Assembly: GCF_002113125.1 (NCBI RefSeq)
Contig: NZ_NEJP01000011.1
Span: 1 to 64,000 of the forward strand
Direction: 5' to 3'
Origin: Pseudomonas sp. B20(2017)
GTDB lineage: Bacteria > Pseudomonadota > Gammaproteobacteria > Pseudomonadales > Pseudomonadaceae
DNA: 64,000 bases
Below are positions 49,679 to 57,634 of this stretch, one piece after another; the first letter of the stretch is position 1, and each line of letters starts with the position of its first letter. Position numbers and translations under genes: made by a program. The notes under the pieces are model-generated. The model did no database searches and was not told where the DNA came from. It saw only the letters and a list, made by a program, of their open reading frames with translations.

Positions 49679-50212
49679 ATGCCATTACCCGAAACCGCGT
49701 TCGATTACGAAGCCCGCCTCGCCGCCTGTGCCCGCGGCGAGCGCGGGGCCCTGCGCGAATTGTATGTGCAGGAAAGTCCGCGCCTGCTCGGTGTGGCCCG
49801 GCGTCTGGTGCGTGATACGGCGCTGGCCGAAGACATCGTTCACGATGCATTCCTGAAAATCTGGGCCGGCGCGGCGAGTTTCGATCCGGCGCGCGGTTCG
49901 GCCCGGGGCTGGATGTTCAGCGTGACCCGGCATCTGGCGCTGAATGTGTTGCGCAATCACGACCGTGAAACCCCGCTGAACGACAGCAACGAATCACCCG
50001 CGAGTGATGACGACTTCGATGCGCTGGCGCAATCGACCCGCATCCATCGCTGCCTGCATCAACTGGAACCGCAACGCCGCCGCTGCATCCTTCACGCCTA
50101 CGTCGACGGTTTCAGCCACGCGCAGATCGCCCAGCGCCTCGACACGCCGCTGGGCACCGTCAAAGCCTGGATCAAACGCAGCCTCAATGCGTTGCGGGAG
50201 TGCATGGGATGA
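49679..50212 (+). CDS. ECF-type sigma-70 family factor
   Basis: A 177-residue extracytoplasmic-function sigma factor. Region 2 lies at about 10-80 (ALRELYVQESPRLLGVARRLVRD, AEDIVHDAFLKIW, WMFSVTRHLALNVLRNH) and region 4 at about 115-175 (LEPQRRRCILHAYVDGFSHAQIAQRLDTPLGTVKAWIKRSL). The stop overlaps the anti-sigma start (ATGA). An alternative GTG at 49652 would add nine residues. The overlap and the order sigma then anti-sigma indicate a SigK/RskA-type pair. Confidence 0.92.
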   Translation: MPLPETAFDYEARLAACARGERGALRELYVQESPRLLGVARRLVRDTALAEDIVHDAFLKIWAGAASFDPARGSARGWMFSVTRHLALNVLRNHDRETPLNDSNESPASDDDFDALAQSTRIHRCLHQLEPQRRRCILHAYVDGFSHAQIAQRLDTPLGTVKAWIKRSLNALRECMG

Positions 50213-50904
50213 CCACCGAATCGGCGCAGGAACGCGATGAACTGGCCAGCGAATACGTGCTCGGCACCCTCTCGGCCGAAGCGCGCGCCGAAGTGCAACG
50301 GCGCTTGCCCAACGAGCCCGAGCTGCAAGCGGCGGTGGATGCGTGGGAGCGGCGTCTGCTGGAGCTGACGGACCTCGCCCCGGCGCATCAGCCCTCGTCG
50401 CAGCTGTGGCAACGCATCGAACGCAGTGTCGGGCAACTCACCCACAAGAGGGTGCCAGAGATTTCATGGTGGAATCGCCTGTCGCTGTGGCGCGGTTTGA
50501 GCGCTGCCGGGCTGGCCGCGACTTTGTTGCTGGGTTCGATCCTGTTGACCCAGACCACACCGAAACCGAGCTTTCTGGTGGTGCTGGTCGCCCCGCAGGA
50601 CAAGGCGCCGGGCTGGGTGATCCAGGCCAGCAGTCCGCGGGAGATTCAGTTGATTCCGCTGGGCGTGGTCGAGGTGCCGGCCGACAAGGCTCTGGAGTTC
50701 TGGACCAAGGCCGACGGCTGGCAGGGTCCGGTGTCGCTGGGGCTGGTCAAACCGGGCCAGGCGCTATCGATCCCGCTGGACAAGCTGCCGCCGCTGCAAC
50801 CGAACCAGTTGTTCGAGCTGACGCTGGAAGGCGCCAACGGCTCGCCGATCGGCAAACCCACCGGGCCGATCCAGGCGATTGGCCGCGCGGTGAAGGTGTT
50901 GTGA
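50209..50904 (+). CDS. RskA-type membrane anti-sigma factor
   Basis: A 231-residue protein with a cytoplasmic N-terminal region (ERDELASEYVLGTLSAEARAEVQRRL), one membrane helix about 98-117 (LSAAGLAATLLLGSILLTQ) and a periplasmic RskA domain. The HxxxCxxC zinc motif of many anti-sigmas is absent, as in this subfamily. Translationally coupled to the sigma gene by an ATGA overlap. It should hold the sigma factor inactive until an envelope signal triggers release. Confidence 0.9.
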   Translation: MTTESAQERDELASEYVLGTLSAEARAEVQRRLPNEPELQAAVDAWERRLLELTDLAPAHQPSSQLWQRIERSVGQLTHKRVPEISWWNRLSLWRGLSAAGLAATLLLGSILLTQTTPKPSFLVVLVAPQDKAPGWVIQASSPREIQLIPLGVVEVPADKALEFWTKADGWQGPVSLGLVKPGQALSIPLDKLPPLQPNQLFELTLEGANGSPIGKPTGPIQAIGRAVKVL

Positions 50905-51017
50905 CAAACCATCATCGGCGTCGATGTTCACCATCACGTCAATGAAGTTCTCTTAAAAAATCCCGGGCGTAACATCGGCTCCATACCAAACAAACAACAC
51001 CCCCGGAGCACACCATC

Positions 51018-51575
51018 ATGAAACGCCAAGTCATCCTCAGCATTGCCCTTTCGGTTCTGGCCTTCAACGCATTTGCCGCCAAACCGGCCCACACCATGAT
51101 CGCCGAAGGCGGTTCGGATCGTCTGATTGAACGTCGCGTCGCTGAAGGTGGCTCGGATCGTCTGATCGAGCGTCGCGTTGCCGAAGGTGGTTCGGATCGT
51201 CTGATCGAGCGTCGCGTTGCCGAAGGTGGCTCGGATCGTCTGATCGAACGTCGCGTTGCCGAAGGCGGTTCGGATCGTCTGATCGAACGTCGCGTTGCCG
51301 AAGGTGGTTCGGATCGTCTGATCGAACGTCGCGTTGCCGAAGGTGGCTCGGATCGTCTGATCGAACGTCGCGTTGCCGAAGGTGGCTCGGATCGTCTGAT
51401 CGAACGTCGCGTTGCCGAAGGTGGCTCGGATCGTCTGATCGAACGTCGCGTTGCCGAAGGTGGCTCGGATCGTCTGATCGAACGTCGCGTTGCCGAAGGT
51501 GGCTCGGATCGTCTGATCGAACGTCGCGTTGCCGAAGGTGGCTCGGATCGTCTGATCGAACGTCGCGTTGCCTGA
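51018..51575 (+). CDS. Secreted protein of 12 perfect 13-residue repeats
   Basis: A 185-residue protein. Residues 1-21 form a signal peptide (VLAFNAFA-A). After residue 28 the chain consists of twelve identical copies of AEGGSDRLIERRV and a final Ala. Each unit is charged and predicted helical or turn-helix, so the mature protein may form a rod or solenoid. GGAG stands about 10 nt before the ATG. It lies 113 bp after the anti-sigma gene on the same strand, ends in a terminator, and could be the regulon output of the sigma factor. Function unknown. Confidence 0.85.
   Translation: MKRQVILSIALSVLAFNAFAAKPAHTMIAEGGSDRLIERRVAEGGSDRLIERRVAEGGSDRLIERRVAEGGSDRLIERRVAEGGSDRLIERRVAEGGSDRLIERRVAEGGSDRLIERRVAEGGSDRLIERRVAEGGSDRLIERRVAEGGSDRLIERRVAEGGSDRLIERRVAEGGSDRLIERRVA
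51102..51569 (+). repeat. 12 x 39-bp in-frame tandem repeat
   Basis: Twelve direct copies of a 39-bp unit with no spacers. The protein repeats are identical; nucleotide differences are few and synonymous (GGC/GGT, TCG, GAG/GAA) and lie mostly in the first six copies, while the last six are the same. This marks recent expansion by slippage or unequal exchange. Confidence 0.97.
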
Positions 51576-51601
51576 ATGAATGGCTTGACCGCAACAACCC
51601 A

Positions 51602-51637
51602 GAAAAAACCCGGCTCCCGTCAGCCGGGTTTTTTTAT
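51602..51637. terminator. Bidirectional terminator after the repeat gene
   Basis: AAAAACCCGGCT and AGCCGGGTTTTT flank a CCCGTC loop, with A- and T-runs on both sides. It also ends the convergent DUF1615 gene. Confidence 0.92.
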
Positions 51638-51653
51638 GCCTTTTTGATCGTCC

Positions 51654-52742
51654 TCAGCCTTTGGCCATGCAGCGCCGATAGCGCTCGTCGACCCGTTTGG
51701 CAAACCAGGCCGTGGTCAGTTTGCGGGTGATCTTCGGGCTCTGCAGCACGATGCCCGGCAACACCGCACGGGGCAGTGACTTGCCTTCCGCACGCTCCGC
51801 CAGCTCGAAGACCCGCTGATACAGTTTCGTCTCCTCGAAGGTCAGGCTATCGCCCTTCTCCAGTTGATCGCGGATCACCGGATTGCGCATGCCCAGCGAT
51901 TTGCCGAGGGTGCGCACCGCCAGTTCCGTGCTGCCCGGCATGATCGCGCCCGGGCGGATCAAGTCGCCATCCAGCGCCAGCGGAATGCCCGAAGCGCGGC
52001 TGACCGCGTTCTGAAACGCCGCATTGCGACTGGCATACCAGCCCGCGTTGAAGTCGGCGAAGCGGTACAGCGGCTCGCGATAACTCACCGGATAACCCAG
52101 CAAATGGGCGATGCCGAAATACATGCCGCCACGACGGGTGAACACTTCATGGCGAATCGTCCCGTCCACCGGGTACGGATAGTCCTTGGCATGCTGCTCG
52201 GCGAATTCGATGCTGACCTGCATCGGCCCGCCGGTGTGCACCGGGTTGAAACCGCTGAACAGCGTGCGGCCCATCGGCACCGAGCCGATGAAGTCATCGA
52301 AAATCGCGCTCAATTCCTTTTCGCTGCGGGCGGCGCTCAGGCGTTCGCTGTAGGTCTTGCCGTTGGGCGAACGCACCTGCAAGGCGCCGCTGACCAACAG
52401 GCTCGGGATATGCACCTTGGCGGCGCGGCGGTCGATTTCGTCACGGGCGATCTTGCCCAGGCCGGGCACCGGTGGATCGACCTGGAAAGTGGATTCCTGC
52501 TCGGCGACGGCCAGCACCGAACACAGGTTTTGCGTGGTCGGGCTGATGCCCTGGGCGGCGAACGCGGCGTAGATATCGGTGGCCCAGCCCTGGCGGTCGA
52601 CGGTTTTTGCCGGCAGCAGGCGCACGATCTGCGCCTTGACCTCGGCGGACGGGCGCGGCGCCGGTTCGATGCTGCGTTGACCGGCGCAACCGGCCAGCAC
52701 CAGCAGCGCGGCGAGGCTGACGAATAATCGAGGGGTGTGCAT
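51654..52742 (-). CDS. DUF1615 family lipoprotein
   Basis: A 362-residue protein with signal peptide and lipobox LVLAGC (Cys19). The mature part matches DUF1615: SVLAVAEQESTFQVDPPVPGLGKIARDEI, MGRTLFSGFNPVHTGGPMQVSIEFAE and RHEVFTRRGGMYFGIAHLLGYPVSYREPLYRFADFNAGWYASRN. The AEQES(T)F segment recalls a lysozyme-like active-site Glu, so a murein-active role is possible but unproven. Single gene on minus. Confidence 0.88.
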   Translation of the reverse strand: MHTPRLFVSLAALLVLAGCAGQRSIEPAPRPSAEVKAQIVRLLPAKTVDRQGWATDIYAAFAAQGISPTTQNLCSVLAVAEQESTFQVDPPVPGLGKIARDEIDRRAAKVHIPSLLVSGALQVRSPNGKTYSERLSAARSEKELSAIFDDFIGSVPMGRTLFSGFNPVHTGGPMQVSIEFAEQHAKDYPYPVDGTIRHEVFTRRGGMYFGIAHLLGYPVSYREPLYRFADFNAGWYASRNAAFQNAVSRASGIPLALDGDLIRPGAIMPGSTELAVRTLGKSLGMRNPVIRDQLEKGDSLTFEETKLYQRVFELAERAEGKSLPRAVLPGIVLQSPKITRKLTTAWFAKRVDERYRRCMAKG

Positions 52743-52937
52743 AACGCTTCATCCAGTCCGTTGAGCCGGGTTAACCCTACGCGCAATCGCAGGGTGCAGG
52801 ATAGGACTGCGGGCCGGCGGCGCTGTTCCATCGTCCCGTTTGGCAGGCCGACTGGCCGCCCTCGCCGTCTGATCCATACTTGCTGCTGCACACTCAGTGG
52901 CAAGCCTCAGGTCAGGACACGCGAAGGAGGACAGACC

Positions 52938-54467
52938 ATGAACCGCAGTGATGTTCTGATCATCGGCGCAGGCCCCACCGGACTGGTGCTGGCCCTGTGG
53001 CTGAGCAAACTGGGCGTACGCGTGCGCATCATCGACAAGAGCTCCGCCCCCGGCACCACTTCACGGGCGCTGGCGGTGCAGGCGCGCACCCTTGAGCTGT
53101 ACCGGCAACTGGACCTGGCCGACGCGGTGGTGCGCAACGGTCACCGGGTGGCAGCCGCGAACTTCTGGGTCAAGGGCAAACCGGTGGCGCAGCTACCGCT
53201 GAACCGGATCGGCGAAGGCCTGACGCCCTATGCCTTTCTGGAAATGTACCCGCAGGACGAACACGAGCGACTGTTGATCGACCGCCTCGAAGACTACGAC
53301 GTGACCGTCGAGCGCAACACCACGCTGGAGAGTTTCACCGAGAATGGCGACGGCCTCACCGCGCATTTGCGCCTGCCGGATGGCGAGCAGGAAATCTGCC
53401 AGGCCTGCTATCTGGCCGGATGCGATGGAGCCCGTTCGGTCGTGCGCAAAACCCTCGACACCGGTTTTCCCGGCGGCACTTATCAGCAGATTTTCTATGT
53501 CGCGGATGTGCAGGCCAGCGGCCCGGCGCTCAACGGCGAGTTGCATCTGGATCTGGACGAAGCGGATTTTCTGGCGGTGTTCCCGCTGGCCGGCGAAGGC
53601 CGTGCGCGGCTGATCGGCACCGTGCGCGACGAACGCGCTGATCGCGCCGAAACCCTGGAATTTTCCGATGTCAGCAATCGCGCCATCGAACACTTGAACG
53701 TGCACATCGAGGACGTCAACTGGTTCTCCACCTACCGCGTGCATCACCGGGTGGCGGATCACTTTCGCCAGGGCCGGGCGTTCCTGCTCGGCGATGCGGC
53801 GCACGTACACAGCCCGGCCGGCGGTCAGGGCATGAACACCGGCATCGGCGATGCGATCAATCTGGCGTGGAAACTCGCGGCAGTGCTCGGCGGCGCGGCC
53901 ACGCCCAAACTGCTCGACAGCTACGAAACCGAGCGCATCGCCTTCGCCCGGCGACTGGTGTCGACCACCGACAAGGTCTTCAGCTTCGTCACCGCCGAAG
54001 GCCGCATGGCCGACCTGTTGCGCACACGGCTGGCGCCATTCCTGATTCCGAAAATGGCCTCATTCGAGACCAGCCGCGAATTCCTGTTTCGCACCGTCTC
54101 GCAAATCACCGTCAACTATCGGGGCATGGCGCTGAGCGAAGGCGTGGCCGGGCACGTCCACGGCGGTGACCGCTTGCCGTGGGCCCATGATGGCGAGGGG
54201 GACAATTACGAGCCGTTGCGCCAGCCGTGCTGGCAGGTGCATGTGTACGGCGACACCAGCGACGAGATGATCGCCTGGTGCAATGAACATCACTTGCCGC
54301 TGCACGTGTTCGACTGGCGTCCGGCGTTTGAAACGGCAGGGCTGGGGCGCAACGGCTTTTACCTGCTGCGCCCTGATACTTACGTAGCGATTGCCGACAA
54401 CAGCGCGGATCCGAAGGTGATCGAACGGTACTTCCGTGATCACGGGATCCGGCCGTTTTTCACCTGA
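52938..54467 (+). CDS. FAD-dependent monooxygenase (PheA/TfdB family)
   Basis: A 509-residue flavoprotein hydroxylase. The Rossmann motif VLIIGAGPTGLVLALWLSKLG (about 6-26), the DG motif LAGCDGARSVVRK and the GD motif FLLGDAAHVHSPAGGQGMNTGIGDAINLAWKL are intact. A C-terminal thioredoxin-like domain (about 400-509) is present, as in phenol hydroxylases and polyketide oxygenases. GGAGGA precedes the ATG at 52938. Single gene with no catabolic neighbours, so the aromatic substrate is unknown. Confidence 0.9.
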   Translation: MNRSDVLIIGAGPTGLVLALWLSKLGVRVRIIDKSSAPGTTSRALAVQARTLELYRQLDLADAVVRNGHRVAAANFWVKGKPVAQLPLNRIGEGLTPYAFLEMYPQDEHERLLIDRLEDYDVTVERNTTLESFTENGDGLTAHLRLPDGEQEICQACYLAGCDGARSVVRKTLDTGFPGGTYQQIFYVADVQASGPALNGELHLDLDEADFLAVFPLAGEGRARLIGTVRDERADRAETLEFSDVSNRAIEHLNVHIEDVNWFSTYRVHHRVADHFRQGRAFLLGDAAHVHSPAGGQGMNTGIGDAINLAWKLAAVLGGAATPKLLDSYETERIAFARRLVSTTDKVFSFVTAEGRMADLLRTRLAPFLIPKMASFETSREFLFRTVSQITVNYRGMALSEGVAGHVHGGDRLPWAHDGEGDNYEPLRQPCWQVHVYGDTSDEMIAWCNEHHLPLHVFDWRPAFETAGLGRNGFYLLRPDTYVAIADNSADPKVIERYFRDHGIRPFFT

Positions 54468-54488
54468 TTCAGAACACCACAAACCACT

Positions 54489-54575
54489 GTGGGAGCGAGC
54501 TTGCTCGCGATAGCGGTCTGTCAGTCAATGCAGGGTTGTCTGATACGCCGATATCGCGAGCAAGCTCGCTCCCAC
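54489..54575. repeat. Paired REP elements
   Basis: GTGGGAGCGAGCTTGCTCGC (54489-54508) faces GCGAGCAAGCTCGCTCCCAC (54556-54575), between the convergent monooxygenase and hemB genes. Confidence 0.92.
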
Positions 54576-54595
54576 ATTGGGTTTTGCGGTGTTGC

Positions 54596-55570
54596 TTAGA
54601 TCCCGGCCAGGGCCAGGTCCATCGCAAAGTAGGTGAAGATCAGATCCGCACCCGCGCGCTTGATCGCGCCGAGGCTTTCGCGCACCACGCGATCTTCGTC
54701 GATGGCCCCGGCCTGGGCGCCGAACTTGATCATCGCGTATTCGCCGCTGACCTGATACGCCGCCAACGGCAGGGTCGAGGCTTCGCGGATGTCGCGGATG
54801 ATGTCCAGGTACGCGCCGGCCGGTTTGACCATCAGTGCGTCGGCGCCTTCCTGCTCGTCGAGCAACGATTCGCGCAGGGCTTCGCGGCGGTTCATCGGGT
54901 TCATCTGATAGCTTTTGCGATCGCCTTTCAGCGCGCTGCCGCCAGCCTCGCGGAACGGGCCGTAGAGCGCCGAGGCGAATTTGGTCGAGTAGGCCATGAT
55001 CGGAATCTGCGTGAAGCCGGCATCGTCCAGCGCCCGGCGAATCGCCCGCACCTGGCCGTCCATCGCCGCCGACGGTGCGATCACGTCAGCACCGGCACGG
55101 GCTGCTGCCACTGCCTGCTTGCCGAGGTTGATCAGGGTCTGGTCGTTGTCGACTTCATGGTTGTGCATCACGCCGCAATGGCCGTGGTCGGTGTACTCGC
55201 AGAAGCAGGTGTCGGACATCACGATCATTTCCGGCACGGCGTCCTTGGCGATCCGCGACATGCGCGACACCAGCCCGTTTTCGCGCCAGGTGTCGCTGCC
55301 GCTGGCGTCCAGGTGATGGGACACGCCAAACGTCATCACCGACTTGATCCCGGCACGGGCATAACGCTCGATCTCGCCGGCCAGTTTGCGCTCGGGAATA
55401 CGCATCACGCCGGGCATGCTCTTGATCGGCACGAAGTCGTCGATCTCTTCTTCGACGAAGATCGGCAGCACCAGATCGTTGAGGGAAAACTCGGTTTCCT
55501 GGAACAGGCTGCGCAGGCTCGCATTGCGGCGCAGACGGCGTGGACGTGCTTCGGGGAACTGACTGGACAT
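54596..55570 (-). CDS. hemB: Delta-aminolevulinic acid dehydratase, zinc-cysteine type
   Basis: Porphobilinogen synthase, 324 residues, joining two ALA molecules in heme and cobalamin synthesis. The zinc-binding cysteines Cys122, Cys124 and Cys132 sit in MSDTCFCEYTDHGHCG, and the Schiff-base lysines are in MAYSTKFAS (about 197) and MVKPAGAY (about 249). The sequence is much closer to E. coli HemB than to the magnesium-dependent HemB usual in Pseudomonas (Asp in place of the cysteines). It is therefore probably a second, zinc-type copy. Single gene, REPs on both sides. Confidence 0.93.
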   Translation of the reverse strand: MSSQFPEARPRRLRRNASLRSLFQETEFSLNDLVLPIFVEEEIDDFVPIKSMPGVMRIPERKLAGEIERYARAGIKSVMTFGVSHHLDASGSDTWRENGLVSRMSRIAKDAVPEMIVMSDTCFCEYTDHGHCGVMHNHEVDNDQTLINLGKQAVAAARAGADVIAPSAAMDGQVRAIRRALDDAGFTQIPIMAYSTKFASALYGPFREAGGSALKGDRKSYQMNPMNRREALRESLLDEQEGADALMVKPAGAYLDIIRDIREASTLPLAAYQVSGEYAMIKFGAQAGAIDEDRVVRESLGAIKRAGADLIFTYFAMDLALAGI

Positions 55571-55711
55571 GGGGCCTTTCCTGAAAACAGCGGATGAGAC
55601 GAAAGTCGTAGGGGGCGAAGCTTATGCCTTGCGGGGGACGGGGTACAAACCTGGATCAATCAACAGTGCATTACCCAGGACGCAATAATCCTCGTCGCGG
55701 TTCAACATACT

Positions 55712-55799
55712 TGTGGGAGCGAGCCTGCTCGCGATAGCGCCGTATCAGAAACAGAAGTGTTGGCTGACACAACGCTATCGCGAGCAGGCTCGCTCCCAC
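55712..55799. repeat. Paired REP elements
   Basis: GTGGGAGCGAGCCTGCTCGC (55713-55732) faces GCGAGCAGGCTCGCTCCCAC (55779-55798), in the gap between hemB and the GST gene. Confidence 0.92.
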
Positions 55800-55816
55800 A
55801 AAAGGTATGTGCCCAA

Positions 55817-56515
55817 TCAGGACGGGATGGTCAGGCCGCGCACAACGGCCGGTCGCGCCAGGAAGCGCTCCAGCACCCGGGTGACGTTCGGGAAGTTGTT
55901 GATGCCGACCAGATCGCCCGCCTCGTAGAAGCCGATCAGGTTGCGCACCCACGGGAACGTGGCGATGTCGGCGATGGTGTAGCGCTCGCCCATGATCCAG
56001 TCGCGCCCTTCCAGGCGGGTGTTCAGGACGCTGAGCAGGCGGCGGCTTTCTTCGACGTAGCGGTCACGGGGACGCTTGTCTTCGTAGTCCTTGCCGGCGA
56101 ATTTGTTGAAGAAACCGAGCTGGCCGAACATCGGGCCGATACCGCCCATCTGGAACATCAGCCACTGGATGGTTTCGTAGCGCAGCGCGCCTTCCTGGGC
56201 CAGCAACTGGCCGCTTTTGTCGGCGAGATAGATCAGGATCGCGCCGGATTCGAACAACGGCAGCGGTTTGTCCTCGGGGCCGTGAGGGTCGAGGATCGCC
56301 GGGATCTTGTTGTTCGGGTTAAGCGACAGGAATTCCGGAGACATCTGGTCATTGGTGTCGAAGCCCACGCGGTGCGGCTCGTAAGGTAGACCAATCTCTT
56401 CGAGCATGATCGAGACCTTGACGCCGTTGGGGGTCGGCAGGGAATAGAGCTGAATCCAGTCAGGGTACTGGGCCGGCCATTTCTGGGTGATCGGGAACGC
56501 GGACAGATCAGTCAT
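55817..56515 (-). CDS. Glutathione S-transferase, YfcG/YghU-like
   Basis: A 232-residue GST of the Nu class. LYSLPTPNGVKVSIMLEEIGLPYE carries the Thr/Asn pair that binds glutathione disulfide in YfcG; the cis-Pro motif is NKIPAILDPHG and the FESGAILIYLADK segment completes the site. This class shows disulfide-bond reductase activity. The ATG at 56515 starts MTDLSAFPITQKWP; three residues further upstream is another ATG. Single gene. Confidence 0.9.
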   Translation of the reverse strand: MTDLSAFPITQKWPAQYPDWIQLYSLPTPNGVKVSIMLEEIGLPYEPHRVGFDTNDQMSPEFLSLNPNNKIPAILDPHGPEDKPLPLFESGAILIYLADKSGQLLAQEGALRYETIQWLMFQMGGIGPMFGQLGFFNKFAGKDYEDKRPRDRYVEESRRLLSVLNTRLEGRDWIMGERYTIADIATFPWVRNLIGFYEAGDLVGINNFPNVTRVLERFLARPAVVRGLTIPS

Positions 56516-56664
56516 GTGTAGCATCCAGTCACAAATTGAAAGCCCTGAGCATAATCCACCATCAACGCTCTGGCTCGGGTTCTTTGCGCCCTCGCCGGCA
56601 GGCTTACTTAAATCCGCAACATCCTGTGGTTAACCTCCCCTCCAACCACTCAGATTGAACGTTA

Positions 56665-56679
56665 AAGTGCGGCGCACTT
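56665..56679. promoter_or_regulatory. Perfect palindrome AAGTGCG-G-CGCACTT
   Basis: A 15-bp perfect inverted repeat in the 295-bp gap between the divergent GST and histidine phosphatase genes, 131 bp before the phosphatase ATG. It is a candidate operator for an unknown regulator. Confidence 0.4.
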
Positions 56680-56810
56680 GAAAGGATCGAACCAAACGGG
56701 CCTCAGGGGGCTCCAAGCAAGCCATTGATGACAGGGAAAACACCCGGCGCGCATGCACCGGTGCAGAGGTTTGTCAGCCTTAACCGAACAGACTGAAGAA
56801 CCCTTAGCCC

Positions 56811-57485
56811 ATGACGAACTTGATGAAACTCGCCAAACGTTTCAAACATCGCGCGTATGTGGCCCTGCCCACCCTGCTGGCGGTCAGCGCGCTGTTCCTG
56901 TCGCTGGAATCCAGCGAAAGCCGTGCGCAGCCAGTGGACGGCACCCAGACCCTGGTGTTCCTGCGCCATGCGGAGAAACCGGCCGGTGGTCTCGGTCAGC
57001 TCAATTGCCAGGGTTTGAACCGGGCGATTGACCTGTCGACCCTGCTGCCGGAAAAATTCGGCAAGGCCGACTATGTGTTCGCCGCCAACCCGACGCGCAA
57101 TGTCGAGGAGGGCGAACTGGACAACTCCTACAGCTACATCCGGCCGCTGATGACCATCAGCCCGGCCGCGATCAAGCTCGGCCTGCCGGTGAACATCGAA
57201 TTCTCGGCCAACGACACCAGCGATCTGGCCCGGGAGTTGACCGACGACAAGTACCACAACTCGACCATCTACACGGCGTGGTCACACGGCTACCTTCCTG
57301 AATTGATCAACAAGGTTGCCGGCAATGCGGTGGGCGGGAAGCAGAAGATCACCGAGGATTGGGAATCCAGCGATTACGACTCGCTGTATGTGCTGACCCT
57401 GACCTGGCACAACGGCAAGGCCAGCCTGCAGAGCCACAGCTACAAACAGGGGCTGGATAACGGGCAGGAAAGCTGTCCGACCTGA
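56811..57485 (+). CDS. Histidine phosphatase family protein, exported
   Basis: A 224-residue protein with an N-terminal hydrophobic segment (about 15-33, LPTLLAVSALFLSL) acting as signal peptide or anchor, then the phosphoglycerate-mutase-like signature LVFLRHAEKP (RHG-type, with Ala-Glu after His). The usual second catalytic His may be that of WSHGYLPEL. Probably a periplasmic phosphatase; substrate unknown. The ribosome-binding site is weak (GAAGAA). Confidence 0.8.
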   Translation: MTNLMKLAKRFKHRAYVALPTLLAVSALFLSLESSESRAQPVDGTQTLVFLRHAEKPAGGLGQLNCQGLNRAIDLSTLLPEKFGKADYVFAANPTRNVEEGELDNSYSYIRPLMTISPAAIKLGLPVNIEFSANDTSDLARELTDDKYHNSTIYTAWSHGYLPELINKVAGNAVGGKQKITEDWESSDYDSLYVLTLTWHNGKASLQSHSYKQGLDNGQESCPT

Positions 57486-57514
57486 GTCATCCTTCGTCTG
57501 GGACAGCCCCATCG

Positions 57515-57619
57515 TCGGATCACCGCCCGGACCAAGCCTGCTCCCACAGGGTTTAAGGCGCTGCACGAATATCATGTACATCCGCGATACCTGTGGGAGC
57601 GGGCTCGCCCGCGATGAGG
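57515..57619. repeat. Degenerate REP pair
   Basis: CGGATCACCGCCCGGACCAA (57515 onward, with GCCTGCTCCCACAGG) faces TGTGGGAGCGGGCTCGCCCG (57592-57611). A variant subfamily of the main REP, between convergent genes. Confidence 0.7.
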
Positions 57620-57634
57620 CCGGCAGAAGCACCA

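Noticed and set aside
50941..50990. ECF-type promoter before the repeat protein gene
   Set aside because: A GAAGTT and a CGTAAC occur, but no clear match to a common ECF consensus, and a similar GTAACA before the DUF3455 gene lacks a matching -35.
51102..51569. Direct repeats of 39 bp that could suggest a CRISPR array
   Set aside because: The copies are contiguous with no spacers and keep one reading frame with signal peptide and stop, so they are an in-frame coding repeat.
51064..51597. Open frame on the minus strand across the 39-bp repeats
   Set aside because: The unit is a multiple of three and lacks stops in this frame by chance, so the frame stays open through all copies. No ribosome-binding site or signal peptide supports it.
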